Shown: piece by piece, positions 8,648 through 17,570 of the stretch
Layout: the number at the start of each line of letters is the position of its first letter
Numbering within the stretch: position 1 is the first letter of the stretch
NCBI GenBank assembly: GCA_023665205.1
Contig: JAMPEJ010000003.1
Span: forward strand, 62,001-126,000
Origin: Corallococcus sp.
GTDB taxonomy: Bacteria > Bacillota > Clostridia > Christensenellales > CAG-314
Direction of reading: 5' to 3'
Length of the DNA: 64,000 bases
The notes under the pieces: model-generated
The model's input: the letters and a program-made list of their open reading frames with translations, nothing else
Databases searched by the model: none
What the model was told of the DNA's origin: nothing
Translations under genes and position numbers: made by a program

Positions 8648-9199
8648 CTATTTTTTCTCAACTACAACAACGCGAGAGCCTTCGACCTGAACGCACGTTA
8701 TCTCAGCGTCTTGAACGATATATCCGTCGCGCGCAACGACGTCCACGGATTCGTTTTCGAAAGTTGCTTTCCCTACCGGGCGCAACGGCGTTTGAGTAAC
8801 ACCCGTTTTGCCTAACAAATACGAAAAGTCTTTGGTACCTTCGGTCTTGTCTTCCGACACCGTCGGATCGACGCTGAAAATAGGCGTTTTTCTAAGTCGG
8901 CTTTTGGTTATCAGTTTGCTGAACACAAAAAACATCAATACAAAAAGAACCAAAGCGATAACAATCATATACAGCAGCATCATCAAATCGCCGCCGCATA
9001 CTATGCGCACCACGATTCCGGCAATTATCATCAAAGTACCGGTTATGCCGAATACCCCGAAGCCGGGAATGCACATTTCCACCGCGCAGAAGATGATACC
9101 GAGCACGAACAGAATTATAGTCGCCGCGTTCATTTCGGTAAACAGCCTTGCAAAACTGGAATCGGCAAAACTCTCCGCCAAGATTGACAATACGTTCAT
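8648..9199 (-). CDS. NfeD family membrane protein
   Basis: NfeD proteins pair with stomatin or flotillin proteins in membranes. This 183-residue protein has three to four hydrophobic segments between residues 25 and 100, including the typical CIPGFGVFGITG turn. A soluble C-terminal domain follows with the OB-fold pattern (LLGKTGVTQTPLRPVGKATFENESVDV...). It lacks the N-terminal ClpP-like protease domain of long NfeD, so it is the short NfeD1b type. It is located between hpf and floA in the same operon. Confidence 0.9.
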   Translation of the reverse strand: MNVLSILAESFADSSFARLFTEMNAATIILFVLGIIFCAVEMCIPGFGVFGITGTLMIIAGIVVRIVCGGDLMMLLYMIVIALVLFVLMFFVFSKLITKSRLRKTPIFSVDPTVSEDKTEGTKDFSYLLGKTGVTQTPLRPVGKATFENESVDVVARDGYIVQDAEITCVQVEGSRVVVVEKK

Positions 9200-9223
9200 T
9201 ATTTTTGCTCCGATATATATTCG

Positions 9224-9754
9224 TTAGTTTTTGTACGGTTGTAACAAACCTATCGTGCCGTCCTTTCTGCGATAGACAGACTCTACGTTGCCCGTTTCTA
9301 AGTTTACGAACAAATAGAAATCGTGTCCCAACATATCCATATTTTCCGCAGCTTCCAAAGCCGTCATACAAGACACTTCAAAGCGCTTGGTTTTAGCAAT
9401 AGTTACGGGTTCCACCTCAACTTCCGAAACAAATTCGTACTCGGAAGGTTTTTCCGGCAATTTGTGCGACTTGTTGAGTTTTTCGCGGTGCTTTACAAGT
9501 TGACGCTCCAACTTTGGCAAACAGGTATCGATATTGTAGTACATAGTATCGCCCGTAACTTCCGAGCGGATATAAGTGCCGTGGTAAGAAATGGAAATTT
9601 CCATTTTGCTTTGCCGGCCGAGATCCGTAAGCACCACCTTGCAAGGCGTATCGCCGTCGGGAAAATATTTGTCCAATTTTTTGAGTTTGGCTGAGAGAAT
9701 CTGCTCCAACCTTTCCGAAACGCGATAGTTTTTGGACGTGATTTCCAGTTTCAT
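9224..9754 (-). CDS. hpf: Ribosome hibernation promoting factor, long form
   Basis: Long HPF dimerises 70S ribosomes into inactive 100S particles in slow growth. This 176-residue protein has the N-terminal domain (about 1-100, starting MKLEITSKNYRVSERLEQIL). It also has the C-terminal dimerisation domain (about 120-176, KTKRFEVSCMTALEAAENMDMLGHDFYLFVN, here given as consecutive segments KTKRFEVSCMTALE and MLGHDFYLFVN). ATG 9754 is preferred over codons 15 residues upstream because it has GGGAGG 9 bases before it and matches the family start. It is the first gene of a four-gene operon behind a strong promoter; the pairing with nfeD and floA is unusual. Confidence 0.93.
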   Translation of the reverse strand: MKLEITSKNYRVSERLEQILSAKLKKLDKYFPDGDTPCKVVLTDLGRQSKMEISISYHGTYIRSEVTGDTMYYNIDTCLPKLERQLVKHREKLNKSHKLPEKPSEYEFVSEVEVEPVTIAKTKRFEVSCMTALEAAENMDMLGHDFYLFVNLETGNVESVYRRKDGTIGLLQPYKN

Positions 9755-9839
9755 AGTAAAGCCTCCCATATGGATTAAGTAAACCCAGCAAACGGTCATC
9801 GTACAGACGGAAACCTATTACGGATTTTTACCCGATAAT

Positions 9840-9868
9840 ATTATAGCACAGTTTTACGGAAAATTCAA
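9840..9868 (-). promoter_or_regulatory. Promoter of the hpf-nfeD-floA operon
   Basis: TTGAAT and TATAAT with a 17-base spacer. The -10 box is preceded by TGTGC, an extended -10 element. The leader is about 80 bases. Confidence 0.75.
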
Positions 9869-9915
9869 TACAGTTCTATAAAATATACGCAACTTTACGT
9901 CAATTGAGCCCTATA

Positions 9916-9951
9916 GCGTTTGCAATTGCAAAATCAACTGCGTTTGCAATT
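9916..9951. repeat. Two direct repeats of GCGTTTGCAATT
   Basis: Copies at 9916-9927 and 9940-9951 have a 24-base period. The first also forms the palindrome TTGCAATTGCAA (9920-9931). They lie 48 bases upstream of the hpf -35 box. The region up to 10031 shows nothing else. Confidence 0.45.
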
Positions 9952-10031
9952 TTCCGCATCTGCGATAAATTTCAGACAAAAAACCGAGCATAAATTACTT
10001 CGGCATCGATACGGATACGCGTTGCGACAAA

Positions 10032-10058
10032 AAAAGCAAACCGATAAACGGTCTGCTT
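10032..10058 (-). terminator. Terminator of clpC
   Basis: On the minus strand AAAGCAGACCG pairs with CGGTTTGCTTT (one mismatch), followed by a T run. It lies 16 bases after the clpC stop codon. Confidence 0.8.
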
Positions 10059-10074
10059 TTATTTCGTATTATTT

Positions 10075-12570
10075 CTATGCGTTTTGCAAAACTTTTTTGC
10101 GGATAAGAATTTCGCCGTGTACGGCGTCTACGATAACGGTCTCACCGCGGTTGATTTCACCTGTAAGCAGTTTTTCCGCCAACACGTCCTCAACGCGACG
10201 CTGAATAGTGCGTTTTAACGGACGCGCGCCGTAGTTTTTATCAAAGCCTTCCGCCGCTATTTGCTTCAAAGCGTTGTCTGTAAACTTCAAGTTGACGGTG
10301 CCTTTAAGCCGCTTGTACAAATTGAAACAAAGCAATTCCGTGATCTTGAAAGTTTCGTTTTGTCCCAAGTAGTTGAATACTACCACTTCGTCAACGCGAT
10401 TGAGAAACTCGGGACGGAAAAAGTTTTTGAGAGCGTGCTCTACGTCGTCGCGCATTTGAGCGTAATTGTCCGTTGGTCCAAAACCGATTTTTTGCGCTTG
10501 TTCGTTCGCAACGCCGATATTACTGGTCATGATAATGACCGTATTGCGGAAGTCTACAGTTTTGCCGTGAGAATCGGTAAGTCTGCCTTCGTCCAAAATT
10601 TGCAATAACAAATTAAATACGTCGGGGTGGGCTTTTTCGATCTCGTCAAACAATACCACGCTGTAAGGTTTTTTACGAACTTGCTCCGTCAAATACCCGC
10701 GTTCCTCGTAACCGACGTACCCCGGAGGAGCGCCGATAAGTTTTGCCGTAGACTGTTTGTCCATATATTCCGACATATCCATTCGGATAACTTCGCTGTC
10801 GTCGCCGAACAGACACTCTGCAAGCGCTTTGGTGAGTTCCGTTTTTCCTACGCCCGTAGGTCCCACGAAAATAAAACTGCCGATGGGTCGGTTGGGATCT
10901 TTAAGTCCTGCGCGCTGACGGCGCACAGCAAGCGAAACCACGCTTACCGCCTGTTGTTGACCTATAACGCGTTTTTGCAGTTCTTTTTCCAAATTGACGA
11001 GTTTGTCGCGTTCCTCGCGGGAAATCTGCGCAACGGGCACGCCCGTCATTTGCGATATTACAAATCTTACGTCTTCCGCCGTCAATTTGCAACGGTATTC
11101 GGCAAGTTCGCGTTCGTAGTCCGACTGTTCATACTCGTACTCGAAATACAAATCGTTGTACTGCTTGTTGAGTTTTTCCACCTGAGCGCTGTCGCCGACG
11201 GCAATTGCCAAATCTTTTTTACGTTTTAGCGTGTTAAGCTGCGTAGTTAGTTCCACCAAGCGCTCGGGCACGGCAAAAGCGTTGATTTTGAGACGGCTGC
11301 ACGCTTCGTCAATGACGTCCAACGCTTTGTCCGGCAAAAATCTGTCGGTTATATACCGAACGGACAATTGCACCGCGGCTTTTATAGCTTCGTCGGTTAT
11401 TTCCACACCGTGATGAGTTTCGTATTTGGATTTAACACCGTTGACGATTTGTATAGCCATCTCCTTGGACGGTTCTGCTACGGTAATCGGCTGAAAACGA
11501 CGTTCGAGCGCGGGATCGGATTCGATATAACGCGTGTACTCCGCAGTTGTGGTCGCACCGACAATTTGTAATTGTCCGCGCGCCAACGCCGGTTTCAAAA
11601 TTTCCGCCGCATCCATAGCCCTTTCGCCGGAGCCGCCGGCACCGACGATATTGTGTATCTCGTCTATAAATAAAATTATATTACCGGCGTTTATTACCTT
11701 TTGTACGGTATCTTTCAGCCGTTCCTCAAAGTCTCCGCGGTACCGGGTACCGGCAACCATTCCGGCAAGATCCAACTCCACGATATGTTTGCCTTGCAAC
11801 TCCGCCGGAACGTGCCCCTGCGCGATTTTCAAAGCCAATCCTTCCACCACGGCGGTTTTGCCTACGCCTGCTTCGCCCACAAGCACGGGGTTATTTTTGG
11901 TACGGCGCGTCAGCGTTTGTATAACGCGCGACGTTTCCGCGTCGCGTCCTATAACGGGGTCGAACCCGCCCGCCAAAGCCTTTTCGGTAAGATCCAACCC
12001 AAACTCGGATTGGCTTTTGTACGTTTTTTCCGCGCCGAGTTCCAATGTATCCGTATTTGAATAGTAGTTGTTGCGATGCTCGTCAATTTGCGGATCGCGC
12101 ACAAACTCGCGCAGTTTATCCTTGTTGGGGATACTTTGCACGATGCGCTCGTACAATTGCTGAGTCGTGTAGCCCTGTTGTTCCAAAAGATATTCTATTT
12201 TGCCGTAGGCGTAACTGTCCTTCATTGTAAGGATAGCCAACAACGCGTGCACGCAACTGACGTCCTTTTCGCAAAGTTGCTCGGCAAAATATGTGGCTCG
12301 GGAATTCAGTTCCTGAATTTCCGTAGAGTTACTGATAGGTCCTCCCAAACCGGTTTGCTTGGGTTCAAGATTTTTCTTAGTAAGCCCGAACTCCGCCAAA
12401 ATGTCCTTGGCCTCGCTATCCACGTTGGCAAGTTCAAAAAGAATGTGTTCCGCCTTTAAGTTGGAAACCCGCAACTGATTGGCAAACATATAGGCATTTT
12501 CAAAAACCTTTTGCAGTTTTTCCGATTGCATTTGGTACCGTCCGAGTAACTTAGAATTATTTGTAGACAT
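10075..12570 (-). CDS. clpC: ClpC-type AAA+ unfoldase
   Basis: ClpC unfolds proteins and feeds them to ClpP, and in Firmicutes acts in stress response and sporulation. The 831 residues contain an N-domain with the Clp repeat (AEHILFEL near 40-46). AAA1 has Walker A GEAGVGKT (232-239) and Walker B ILFIDEIH. The middle region (EYEYEQSDYERELAEYR) is short, as in ClpC rather than ClpB. AAA2 has GPTGVGKT near residue 565 and VVLFDEIEKAH. The C-terminus carries NYGARPLKRTIQR. The start is uncertain: a promoter-like -10 box overlaps the ATG at 12570, and neither this ATG nor the in-frame ATG at 12531 (codon 14) has a good ribosome binding site. Confidence 0.93.
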   Translation of the reverse strand: MSTNNSKLLGRYQMQSEKLQKVFENAYMFANQLRVSNLKAEHILFELANVDSEAKDILAEFGLTKKNLEPKQTGLGGPISNSTEIQELNSRATYFAEQLCEKDVSCVHALLAILTMKDSYAYGKIEYLLEQQGYTTQQLYERIVQSIPNKDKLREFVRDPQIDEHRNNYYSNTDTLELGAEKTYKSQSEFGLDLTEKALAGGFDPVIGRDAETSRVIQTLTRRTKNNPVLVGEAGVGKTAVVEGLALKIAQGHVPAELQGKHIVELDLAGMVAGTRYRGDFEERLKDTVQKVINAGNIILFIDEIHNIVGAGGSGERAMDAAEILKPALARGQLQIVGATTTAEYTRYIESDPALERRFQPITVAEPSKEMAIQIVNGVKSKYETHHGVEITDEAIKAAVQLSVRYITDRFLPDKALDVIDEACSRLKINAFAVPERLVELTTQLNTLKRKKDLAIAVGDSAQVEKLNKQYNDLYFEYEYEQSDYERELAEYRCKLTAEDVRFVISQMTGVPVAQISREERDKLVNLEKELQKRVIGQQQAVSVVSLAVRRQRAGLKDPNRPIGSFIFVGPTGVGKTELTKALAECLFGDDSEVIRMDMSEYMDKQSTAKLIGAPPGYVGYEERGYLTEQVRKKPYSVVLFDEIEKAHPDVFNLLLQILDEGRLTDSHGKTVDFRNTVIIMTSNIGVANEQAQKIGFGPTDNYAQMRDDVEHALKNFFRPEFLNRVDEVVVFNYLGQNETFKITELLCFNLYKRLKGTVNLKFTDNALKQIAAEGFDKNYGARPLKRTIQRRVEDVLAEKLLTGEINRGETVIVDAVHGEILIRKKVLQNA

Positions 12571-12597
12571 TGTACCAAATAGTTGCGAGTTTTACAA
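12569..12597 (-). promoter_or_regulatory. Possible clpC promoter overlapping the first ATG
   Basis: TTGTAA and TACAAT are 17 bases apart on the minus strand. The last two bases of TACAAT are the first two bases of the ATG at 12570, so a transcript from here would start inside the gene and favour the ATG at 12531. Confidence 0.45.
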
Positions 12598-12616
12598 GAA
12601 AAAACGTAATACTTGC

Positions 12617-15148
12617 CTATAAATATTTTTTGCCGCGCTTTCTAGACGCAACGTAAACGACGAACCTGCGGAGTTCTTTGGCGACGGTAGGCAGCAAAGA
12701 GAGCGCCAAAGCGACAAAGTACATATACGCGGGCATAAGCGTTAGACCGAACAAATCTCTGAACGCGGGCGTAAAAGCAACAACTCCTACCAAAGCTACC
12801 GATATACCGAAACTTGCCATCATAAACGGAGTTATGCCTCCGGTAAAAATACAGCGGCGACTTCGCATTTCCAATACGTAAAACAGTTGCGACATTGACA
12901 AAATGAGGTACGCCATAGTACAAGCGGACGCGGCGTCCAGACGGTTGCCTATTGCATATCCGCCCAAAGTTGCCGCGGCAAACAACACTCCGCCGAAAGC
13001 GATTTGCCTGCCTCCGCCGCCGCTGAAAAAAGTTTCGCTGCTCTTTTTTGGCGGACGTTTCATCACGTCGTCTTCCTGTTTGTATATGCCGAGAGCCAAT
13101 CCCGGCAACCCGTCCGTCACCAAATTTATCCACAGCAGCTGCATTGCCGTAAGCGGCGATACGTTCCAAACAAGCAGCGCAACAAATACAGACAAAACTT
13201 CGCCTATGTTGCAAGTAAGCAAATACGTAACGGACTTTTTGATATTTTCGTAGACGCTTCTGCCCAAAGATACGGCGTCTACGATCGTTGCGAAATTGTC
13301 GTCCGTCAATATGATATCGGAAGCGTCCTTTGCTACCTCGGTCCCGCTGCCCATGGCGCAGCCGATATCGGCGTTTTTCAAAGCGGGAGCGTCGTTTACT
13401 CCGTCGCCCGTCATTGCCACCACGGCATCGCGCTTTTTCCAAGCGTTGACAATACGCAATTTGTCGGCAGGCGTTACGCGGGCGTAAACGGCGATTTGAG
13501 ACACGTTTTCCTCCAACTGACCGTCCGACCAACTTGAAAGCGTGTCGCCGTCCACAGCCTTGTCGTCCGCCTGCATAATGCCGAGATTTTTAGCAATTTC
13601 CGTAGCGGTATCCAAATTGTCTCCCGTGATCATTACCGGACGGATACCCGCGCTTTTGCACGTGGCTACGGCGCTTACCGCTTCGCTACGGGGCGGATCT
13701 ACTATAGTGAAAAGAGCCTTGATATTCAAATCGTTTTCCAAAGCGGCGCTTCGTGGAAAACTGTGTTGCACTTCCTTTACAGATAACGCCAACACCCGCA
13801 AACCGCGTTTGGTGTACAGTCGGTATTGTTTTTCAAACCGGGAATAATTAGCCGCGCAACGCATAGCTTCCAAACTTCCCTTAGTTACCGAATAATACCT
13901 GCCGTCGCACTTTACTACCACTGTCATCAGTTTTCGGTTACTGTCAAATGGTATCTCGTACAAACGTAGCGCCTGTTTGGGATTTTGCAACACGCTTGTG
14001 ACGGCGATTTCCGTCGGATCACCAAGCCATCCTTGCTCGTTTTTGACGGCGTCGCAACACCAACAGTATGCCTGCAAATTGAAATCGTCCTGCGGAATAT
14101 TTTTTGCAATGCGGTACTCTCCGTCGTATATACCCACAAGCGTCATTTTATTTTGCGTCAGAGTGCCCGTTTTGTCCGAGCAGATTACCGTAGCGCTACC
14201 CAGCGCTTCTACAGCGGTCAAACGTTTGACGACGGCGTTTTTGGACGCCATTTTTTCTATTCCTTTTGCAAGCACCACGGTAACTACCGCAGGCAGTCCT
14301 TCCGGAATGGCCGCAACCGCCAAAGAAACGGACGTAAGAAAAATATTGATGAAAACGCCCGTCAAGGTATCGCCCTGCGACATCTGTTTGACGCCCTTGA
14401 CAAAGCCGATAACCAAGACCGCCAAACATACTGAAAGACAGACTATACCTATTACTTTGGATAGTTGTTTAAGTTTTTGCTGCAACGGCGTAAGCATCGC
14501 TTGGGAGGAGGCAAGCATGCCCGCGATTTTGCCGAGTTCCGTATGGGCGCCGGTTGCGACGACTTCCGCCACGCAGCGCCCTTTTGTTACGAAACTGCCG
14601 GAAAAAATTTTGCCGTCGTCGTTTTTGCCGCCGGACTTTAACAACCGTTTTTCTACAGGAACGCTTTCGCCGGTAAGAGCCGATTGATTGACGAAAAAAC
14701 TTTCCGCAGTTTTAAGAATGCAGTCGGCAGTTACCACGTCGCCGGATTCGAACACGCAAATATCGCCGACGACCAAAGTGCGGCTGTCCTCCGAACGCAG
14801 CTCGCCGTCGCGAAAAACTTTTGTTTTGGGCGAAGTCAAACTTTTTAGCGCGTCTAATGATTTTTCCGCGCGGAACTCCTGAAACGCGCCCAAAAACGCG
14901 TTGGCCAAAACTATCAGAACTATTATGACCGGTTCTAATATATCCGCCGTTTCGCCGCTGTAAATAGCTAACGCAAAAGACAAAGCGGCAGCCACCAGTA
15001 AAATTATTATCATCAAATCGCCGAACTGCGAAAAAAACTTTTTGGCAAAGCCGCTGCGCTTTGCCTGCTGCGTAACGTTTTCTCCCTGTTCTGCAAGATA
15101 AGCCTGCGCCTGCTCGGTTGTAAGCCCTGTAAATTCCTTTTGAGCCAA
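12617..15148 (-). CDS. Calcium-type P-type ATPase
   Basis: A P2A-like cation-transporting ATPase of about 843 residues. It has a short N-terminal domain (GLTTEQAQAYLAEQG), helices M1-M2 and the actuator loop with TGES. M4 has the ion-binding motif PEGLPA, followed by the phosphorylation site DKTGTLT. The P-domain hinge is TGDGVNDAP, and M6 has the NLVTDGLP motif typical of Ca2+ pumps. It should export Ca2+ (possibly Mn2+) at the expense of ATP. The start is chosen as TTG at 15148, behind an SD-like GGGGTGG and a -10 TATAAT at 15178-15183. A GTG five codons upstream is possible but has no ribosome binding site. It lies alone between clpC and the MATE gene. Confidence 0.92.
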   Translation of the reverse strand: MAQKEFTGLTTEQAQAYLAEQGENVTQQAKRSGFAKKFFSQFGDLMIIILLVAAALSFALAIYSGETADILEPVIIVLIVLANAFLGAFQEFRAEKSLDALKSLTSPKTKVFRDGELRSEDSRTLVVGDICVFESGDVVTADCILKTAESFFVNQSALTGESVPVEKRLLKSGGKNDDGKIFSGSFVTKGRCVAEVVATGAHTELGKIAGMLASSQAMLTPLQQKLKQLSKVIGIVCLSVCLAVLVIGFVKGVKQMSQGDTLTGVFINIFLTSVSLAVAAIPEGLPAVVTVVLAKGIEKMASKNAVVKRLTAVEALGSATVICSDKTGTLTQNKMTLVGIYDGEYRIAKNIPQDDFNLQAYCWCCDAVKNEQGWLGDPTEIAVTSVLQNPKQALRLYEIPFDSNRKLMTVVVKCDGRYYSVTKGSLEAMRCAANYSRFEKQYRLYTKRGLRVLALSVKEVQHSFPRSAALENDLNIKALFTIVDPPRSEAVSAVATCKSAGIRPVMITGDNLDTATEIAKNLGIMQADDKAVDGDTLSSWSDGQLEENVSQIAVYARVTPADKLRIVNAWKKRDAVVAMTGDGVNDAPALKNADIGCAMGSGTEVAKDASDIILTDDNFATIVDAVSLGRSVYENIKKSVTYLLTCNIGEVLSVFVALLVWNVSPLTAMQLLWINLVTDGLPGLALGIYKQEDDVMKRPPKKSSETFFSGGGGRQIAFGGVLFAAATLGGYAIGNRLDAASACTMAYLILSMSQLFYVLEMRSRRCIFTGGITPFMMASFGISVALVGVVAFTPAFRDLFGLTLMPAYMYFVALALSLLPTVAKELRRFVVYVASRKRGKKYL

Positions 15149-15258
15149 CTTGCACCACCCCACGATCGTTTTGTAAAATTATATGTACAAGTTATATAAA
15201 ATAGAATGCGGCATGATTGCGAGATAAAACAAGCGTCAATAAAAACACGACGGCAAAA

Positions 15259-15290
15259 TGACGTGTACCTCAATAATGGATTACACGTCA
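15259..15290. repeat. Perfect inverted repeat upstream of the P-type ATPase
   Basis: TGACGTGTA at 15259-15267 is mirrored by TACACGTCA at 15282-15290, with 14 bases between. It could be an operator for the ATPase gene or an extra terminator stem of the MATE gene (TTTT follows on the minus strand). Confidence 0.45.
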
Positions 15291-15319
15291 AAATCAAAAA
15301 ACACTTAAAGAAAAATTAA

Positions 15320-15344
15320 GACCGCCGAGAAAAATTCGACGGTC
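15320..15344 (-). terminator. Likely terminator of the MATE gene
   Basis: GACCGCCGA pairs with TCGACGGTC (one mismatch) around a 7-base loop. The minus strand then reads TTAATTTTTCTTT. It lies 43 bases after the MATE stop codon. Confidence 0.6.
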
Positions 15345-15387
15345 GGATCAAGAACTACCGATAAAAGTTTTTTTGCCGCACAGACAA

Positions 15388-16902
15388 TCACGTGCCGTGC
15401 TCAATTTCCTGTTGCAAAGGTTGCTCCAACAAGTGCTGCGCATATTGATTTTCCTTATACGCCCACTGCTTTTTGTAATTGTTTACAGCAAATCCCGAAA
15501 ATACGACGAGCGACATTATTTCGGCAAAAGGATAGCATATCCAAATTCCCTGCTGTCCCATCCACATATTAAACAGAATTGCCGAAGGGATAAGAAACAG
15601 CAATTGACGGGACAAACTCATAAGCAAACTGGAAACGGGACAGTTGATGCTTTGCAACATATTGATAAGCAAAATAGAAAACGCAGCAGGCATAAACGAA
15701 ATAGAAATACAACGGAACGCATGCGCGCCTTCCTTTACCAAAATTGCGTTTGCAGCGTCCAATTCCGCCTGCGTTTGACCTGCGGAGACCGTTTTGCTTT
15801 CAAATATAGACATCAGCGTTTCCGGCATAGTTTGGAATATAACCAACCCCACGGCCAGCACCGCCATTGCCACGTACAACGCGTAATTGAAAGTTTTGTT
15901 AAAGCGCTTTCGCTGATTTGCGCCGTAGTTGTAACTCAATATAGGCATAGTGCCTTGCATAAGCCCGAACACCGGCATAAAGATAAAAGATTGCACTTTG
16001 AAATACGCCGAAAGCACCGTTATGCCGTTGGTATAATCGCGAAGCATTACGTTCATTATGATAGTTACTACAGAACCCATAGCGTTCATTACAAACGCCG
16101 GCAAACCGATTTTGGCAATTACGCCGAAATACTTTTTTTCAAACCGGAAACCTTTGAGCGAAACGGAAACGTCCTGCTTTTTGAACACAAAAAACGCCAA
16201 ATCGAAAATGGCCGCCAACCATTGACCGATAACGGTTGCCAAAATCGCGCCCAAAACGCCCATTTTGAAAACCATGATAAACAACGCGTCCAAACCGATG
16301 TTTGTAAGTGCACCGATAAGTTGACTGAACATCGGCACTTTCATATTACCGGTGGCTTGCAAAATACGCGCTAAAATTATATCTATGATAAAACCGCCGC
16401 TTGCGGCAAGATAAATCGTCAGATACATTGCGCCTTGCGAAACCACGAAATCTACGTCGGAAGCGTTTTTGTTATTGACAAACGCCGCCACAAACGGTTT
16501 AGAAACCGTAAACGCCAGAACAATCAAAACCGCCCAAGAAAACAATCCCATAACTACGGCTGTTTTTGCGGCCTTATTTGCCGCATCGCGGTTCCCTTCG
16601 CCGAGTTTGCGTGCAATAAAAGCGTTTGCTCCAACGCCTATACCTATTGCAAGGGCGGTAACCAACATCGTCATCGGCATGACGATACTTACGGCGTTGA
16701 AACTGTCTATGCCTATATTAGACCCTTTGTAGCCGTCGGAAATATAACTGATATTTGTTAAAAACAATGAATCTACGATATTGTACAGCGCTTGCACAAG
16801 CATAGAAAATATTGCCGGCAGACTCATTTCCGTCAGCAATTTGCCTATGCCTTTCACACGCATTTTATCCGATTGCAATTGTTGCGTATTATCTTTTGTC
16901 AC
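15388..16902 (-). CDS. MATE family efflux transporter
   Basis: A 504-residue membrane protein with about 12 hydrophobic helices and the MATE pattern. The N-terminal bundle contains PAIFSMLVQALYNIVDSLFL and AFIARKLGEGN, and a matching C-terminal bundle contains PVFGLMQGTMPILSYNYGAN. Members export cationic drugs or metabolites using a Na+ or H+ gradient. The substrate cannot be inferred. The start is GTG at 16902, six bases behind AAGGAG. A good promoter lies directly upstream and the gene is monocistronic. Confidence 0.93.
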   Translation of the reverse strand: MTKDNTQQLQSDKMRVKGIGKLLTEMSLPAIFSMLVQALYNIVDSLFLTNISYISDGYKGSNIGIDSFNAVSIVMPMTMLVTALAIGIGVGANAFIARKLGEGNRDAANKAAKTAVVMGLFSWAVLIVLAFTVSKPFVAAFVNNKNASDVDFVVSQGAMYLTIYLAASGGFIIDIILARILQATGNMKVPMFSQLIGALTNIGLDALFIMVFKMGVLGAILATVIGQWLAAIFDLAFFVFKKQDVSVSLKGFRFEKKYFGVIAKIGLPAFVMNAMGSVVTIIMNVMLRDYTNGITVLSAYFKVQSFIFMPVFGLMQGTMPILSYNYGANQRKRFNKTFNYALYVAMAVLAVGLVIFQTMPETLMSIFESKTVSAGQTQAELDAANAILVKEGAHAFRCISISFMPAAFSILLINMLQSINCPVSSLLMSLSRQLLFLIPSAILFNMWMGQQGIWICYPFAEIMSLVVFSGFAVNNYKKQWAYKENQYAQHLLEQPLQQEIEHGT

Positions 16903-16926
16903 GGTAACTCCTTAAATACTTGTTGA

Positions 16927-16955
16927 ATTGTAGCACAAATGTGCATACGTGGCAA
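16927..16955 (-). promoter_or_regulatory. Promoter of the MATE gene
   Basis: TTGCCA and TACAAT with a 17-base spacer; TGTGC precedes the -10 box. Confidence 0.7.
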
Positions 16956-16959
16956 CAAA

Positions 16960-16980
16960 AAAAGCGGTCAAGCCGCTTTT
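16960..16980 (-). terminator. Terminator of folA, overlapping its stop codon
   Basis: On the minus strand AAAAGCGG pairs with CCGCTTTT around a 5-base loop, followed by TTT. The A side of the stem is contiguous with the TAA stop codon of folA. Confidence 0.85.
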
Positions 16981-17468
16981 TAGATATCAACGTTTTGATA
17001 AGTGCAAAAAGTTATTTCGTAGCCGTTGTCATTTTGAGGTTCAGACCGAAAAACAAGTTGCCAATTGGGAAGTTGATCCAAATCAGGAAAAAACAGTTGC
17101 GCGCCGCCGTCCGCGCCGACTTTGGTTACAAACGCGGTTTTGCAACGAGGCAACATAAGTTGATAAAAAGACGCGCCGCCGCAAACGAATACGTCGTCCG
17201 AATTATACTTTTGCAGTTCCGTCTCCAATTCGTCAACGGTAGAAACAGTTACGGCGCCCTCGTGACGTGCGCCGCTTGCGTCCAACACAATATTTATGCG
17301 ATTCGGCAAAGCTCCGTTTGGGAAACTGCGAAAAGTGTTTGCCCCCATCACAACCACTTTTCCGCCGGTTTTTTCGCGGAAAAAGCGCATATCGCGGGGC
17401 AAACGGAACAGCAAACCGTTGTTTTTGCCTATACCCCATTTTTCGTCTACCACTACAATTAAATTCAT
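16980..17468 (-). CDS. folA: Dihydrofolate reductase
   Basis: DHFR regenerates tetrahydrofolate from the dihydrofolate made by ThyA, using NADPH. The 162-residue protein begins MNLIVVVDEKWGIGKNNGLL with the catalytic loop (WGIGKNN), then LPRDMRFFREKTGGKVVVMGANTF (read as LPRDMRFFREKT and GGKVVVMGANTF), and a late VFVCGGASFYQLML cofactor loop. The length is normal. It is 102 bases downstream of thyA on the same strand, a typical pairing; no separate promoter was seen. Confidence 0.93.
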   Translation of the reverse strand: MNLIVVVDEKWGIGKNNGLLFRLPRDMRFFREKTGGKVVVMGANTFRSFPNGALPNRINIVLDASGARHEGAVTVSTVDELETELQKYNSDDVFVCGGASFYQLMLPRCKTAFVTKVGADGGAQLFFPDLDQLPNWQLVFRSEPQNDNGYEITFCTYQNVDI

Positions 17469-17570
17469 AATTTATTCTCCAACGGATTTACTCTTTTACT
17501 GCACAACAGTACTACGTGAAGGTAACACAAGATACGCCATTTCGGATTGCAGACTTCAAATTGAGTGCGG

